A stretch of DNA of 64,000 bases, taken from assembly GCA_032191485.1 (NCBI GenBank), contig JAVDOI010000008.1:21957049-22021048 (forward strand). Direction: 5' to 3'. Shown one piece after another: positions 62,968 through 64,000 of the stretch (position 1 is its first letter; each line of letters opens with the position of its first letter). Below the pieces are notes generated by a model. The model had not been told where the DNA came from, did not search any database, and saw only the letters and a program-made list of their open reading frames with translations. The position numbers were made by a program, and so were the translations under genes. Origin of the DNA: Leptoclinus maculatus. Lineage: Eukaryota; Chordata; Actinopteri; Perciformes; Stichaeidae.

Positions 62968-63314
62968 ATACAGGGCGGTTGTAAAGAGGAGGAGGTGACA
63001 GACAGCTAACAGACTCCTGCTGGGAGCTTCATTCATACACGAAACAGAAGAGAGGCTGCTTCTTCAGATTGGTTGGTTTGTTTGTTTGTTGATGAGGGGT
63101 TTATCAGAAAACAACAACAAAACAAATAGACTTCATCAGTGTTACTTCAAACTCTGTGTCATGAAGGAGCATTCAGATTATTTACTTAGTAAAAGTAGTA
63201 CTACCTTTGTATAAAAGTACTCCTTAACAATTAAAAGTGATACTTTAAAAATGTAACTGACCGTATGTAAAACTTCAATAGTATTTGATATACTAACTGG
63301 TCTCTTTAATAGTA

Positions 63315-63350
63315 ATATATATATATATATATATAATATATTATTATTAT
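63315..63350. repeat. (TA)n/(TTA)n tract
   Basis: AT dinucleotides passing into TTA units. Confidence 0.9.
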
Positions 63351-64000
63351 AACTGAAGCTGATTTTAAGTATTTTTAGTTTCTAGACCTCAATCTTATGA
63401 AGACATTTATTTTGATAATAAAGGCCTAAAACCTTTTATTGCCACGCAGTAAGAAAATTCAAACCTTTGTTTTTAATTTAAATCAACCTGCTTATAAAAA
63501 TAAATTGTAGAAATTAGTGTCTGTGTTTAGAATGATGAAAAACTTGATTTTAGAAAAAAGTTGATTTGCTTTAAAAAGAAAAAAACTGGTTGAAGGTTGA
63601 AGAAAAGTAATGTAAAAGTAAATGTACTGAGTTACAGAAACTTCCTAAGTCTGAAATCCTATCTTATCTCATTTTAGAATGACATTTAGGATATTTGGGA
63701 TTACAGAAACATGTTTCTTAACTGTATTTAGGAAAAGAATGCAGTCTTATCTTAACGATAGCGTAGATGAGATGATGCTGCAGTACTGGCATTTATGCAG
63801 CATGGCAGCAGCAGTTAATGAAGGCTTTAGGGCTTACAGTATGAAGCCTTGGACATATTGAAATACGTCTACAAATTCCCACACTGAAGGCATATATTTT
63901 ATTAAAGAACATGAGATTATGTTATTGCTGTATTTTTTTGAACCAGATTTTTGCATTGCTTTACAAATGTGTCTAAATAAAATGCATGGAGGAAGAAGCT

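Larger units (their letters stand above)
62260..64000. other. Intergenic, AT-rich, nothing recognised
   Basis: Apart from the GGA and TA tracts, no element or coding. Confidence 0.45.

Overview
The window looks like nuclear DNA of a bony fish, most likely a percomorph teleost. It has one clear vertebrate developmental gene with spliced exons, very dense CA/GT, CT/GA and AGAT microsatellites, and many interspersed repeats typical of fish: L2, L1 and Rex1/CR1-like LINE fragments, tRNA-derived SINEs and several non-autonomous families. There are no operons, and most open frames are microsatellite translations or chance. Identifications come from reading the sequence and recall of families; no database search was run.

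The confident gene is id4 (inhibitor of DNA binding 4) on the + strand: TATA box 24097-24103, coding exon 1 24339-24716, coding exon 2 25241-25288, and a probable 3'UTR exon from 26101 to about 27.7 kb with a second intron behind the stop codon. The predicted protein has 141 residues, with a helix-loop-helix, no DNA-binding basic region, and the family C-terminus. The rest of the window behaves like a gene-poor flank, as around ID4 in other vertebrates. Several non-repetitive stretches rich in homeodomain-type motifs and short palindromes are candidate regulatory elements (10.4-10.7, 12.0-12.6, 23.3-23.7, 32.5-33.2, 37.5-37.85 and 61.6-62.25 kb).

The second gene-like object is an uninterrupted 382-codon frame on the - strand (54213-55361). 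It joins a short piece resembling the last segment of a HIPK/DYRK-type kinase domain, a basic region with tandem 34-residue repeats, and a complete-looking SGNH/GDSL-type hydrolase domain of the kind seen in some fish transposable elements. A plausible splice acceptor lies just before its ATG, a poly(A) signal follows its stop, and diverged direct repeats of about 440 bp (53690-54125 and 55944-56405) flank it. This is the best candidate for something undescribed.

Mobile-element layout: repeat family R1 (opens near GTATATAAGAAGTGGACG) has six copies and repeat family R2 (contains CCAACTCGTC and AACCTAACC) about seven, with R1 inserted inside R2 at 16.2 kb. An L2 fragment lies at 8.5-9.4 kb. 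A second L2 at 36.3-37.1 kb is split by a 382-bp solo LTR with a 5-bp target duplication. L1, SINE and hAT-like remnants lie at 50.9-52.9 kb and a Rex1/CR1-like reverse transcriptase at 57.0-57.9 kb. Two copies of an AT-rich family with directly repeated ends lie at 30.1-32.3 kb. A 317-bp AGAT array sits at 59.84-60.15 kb.
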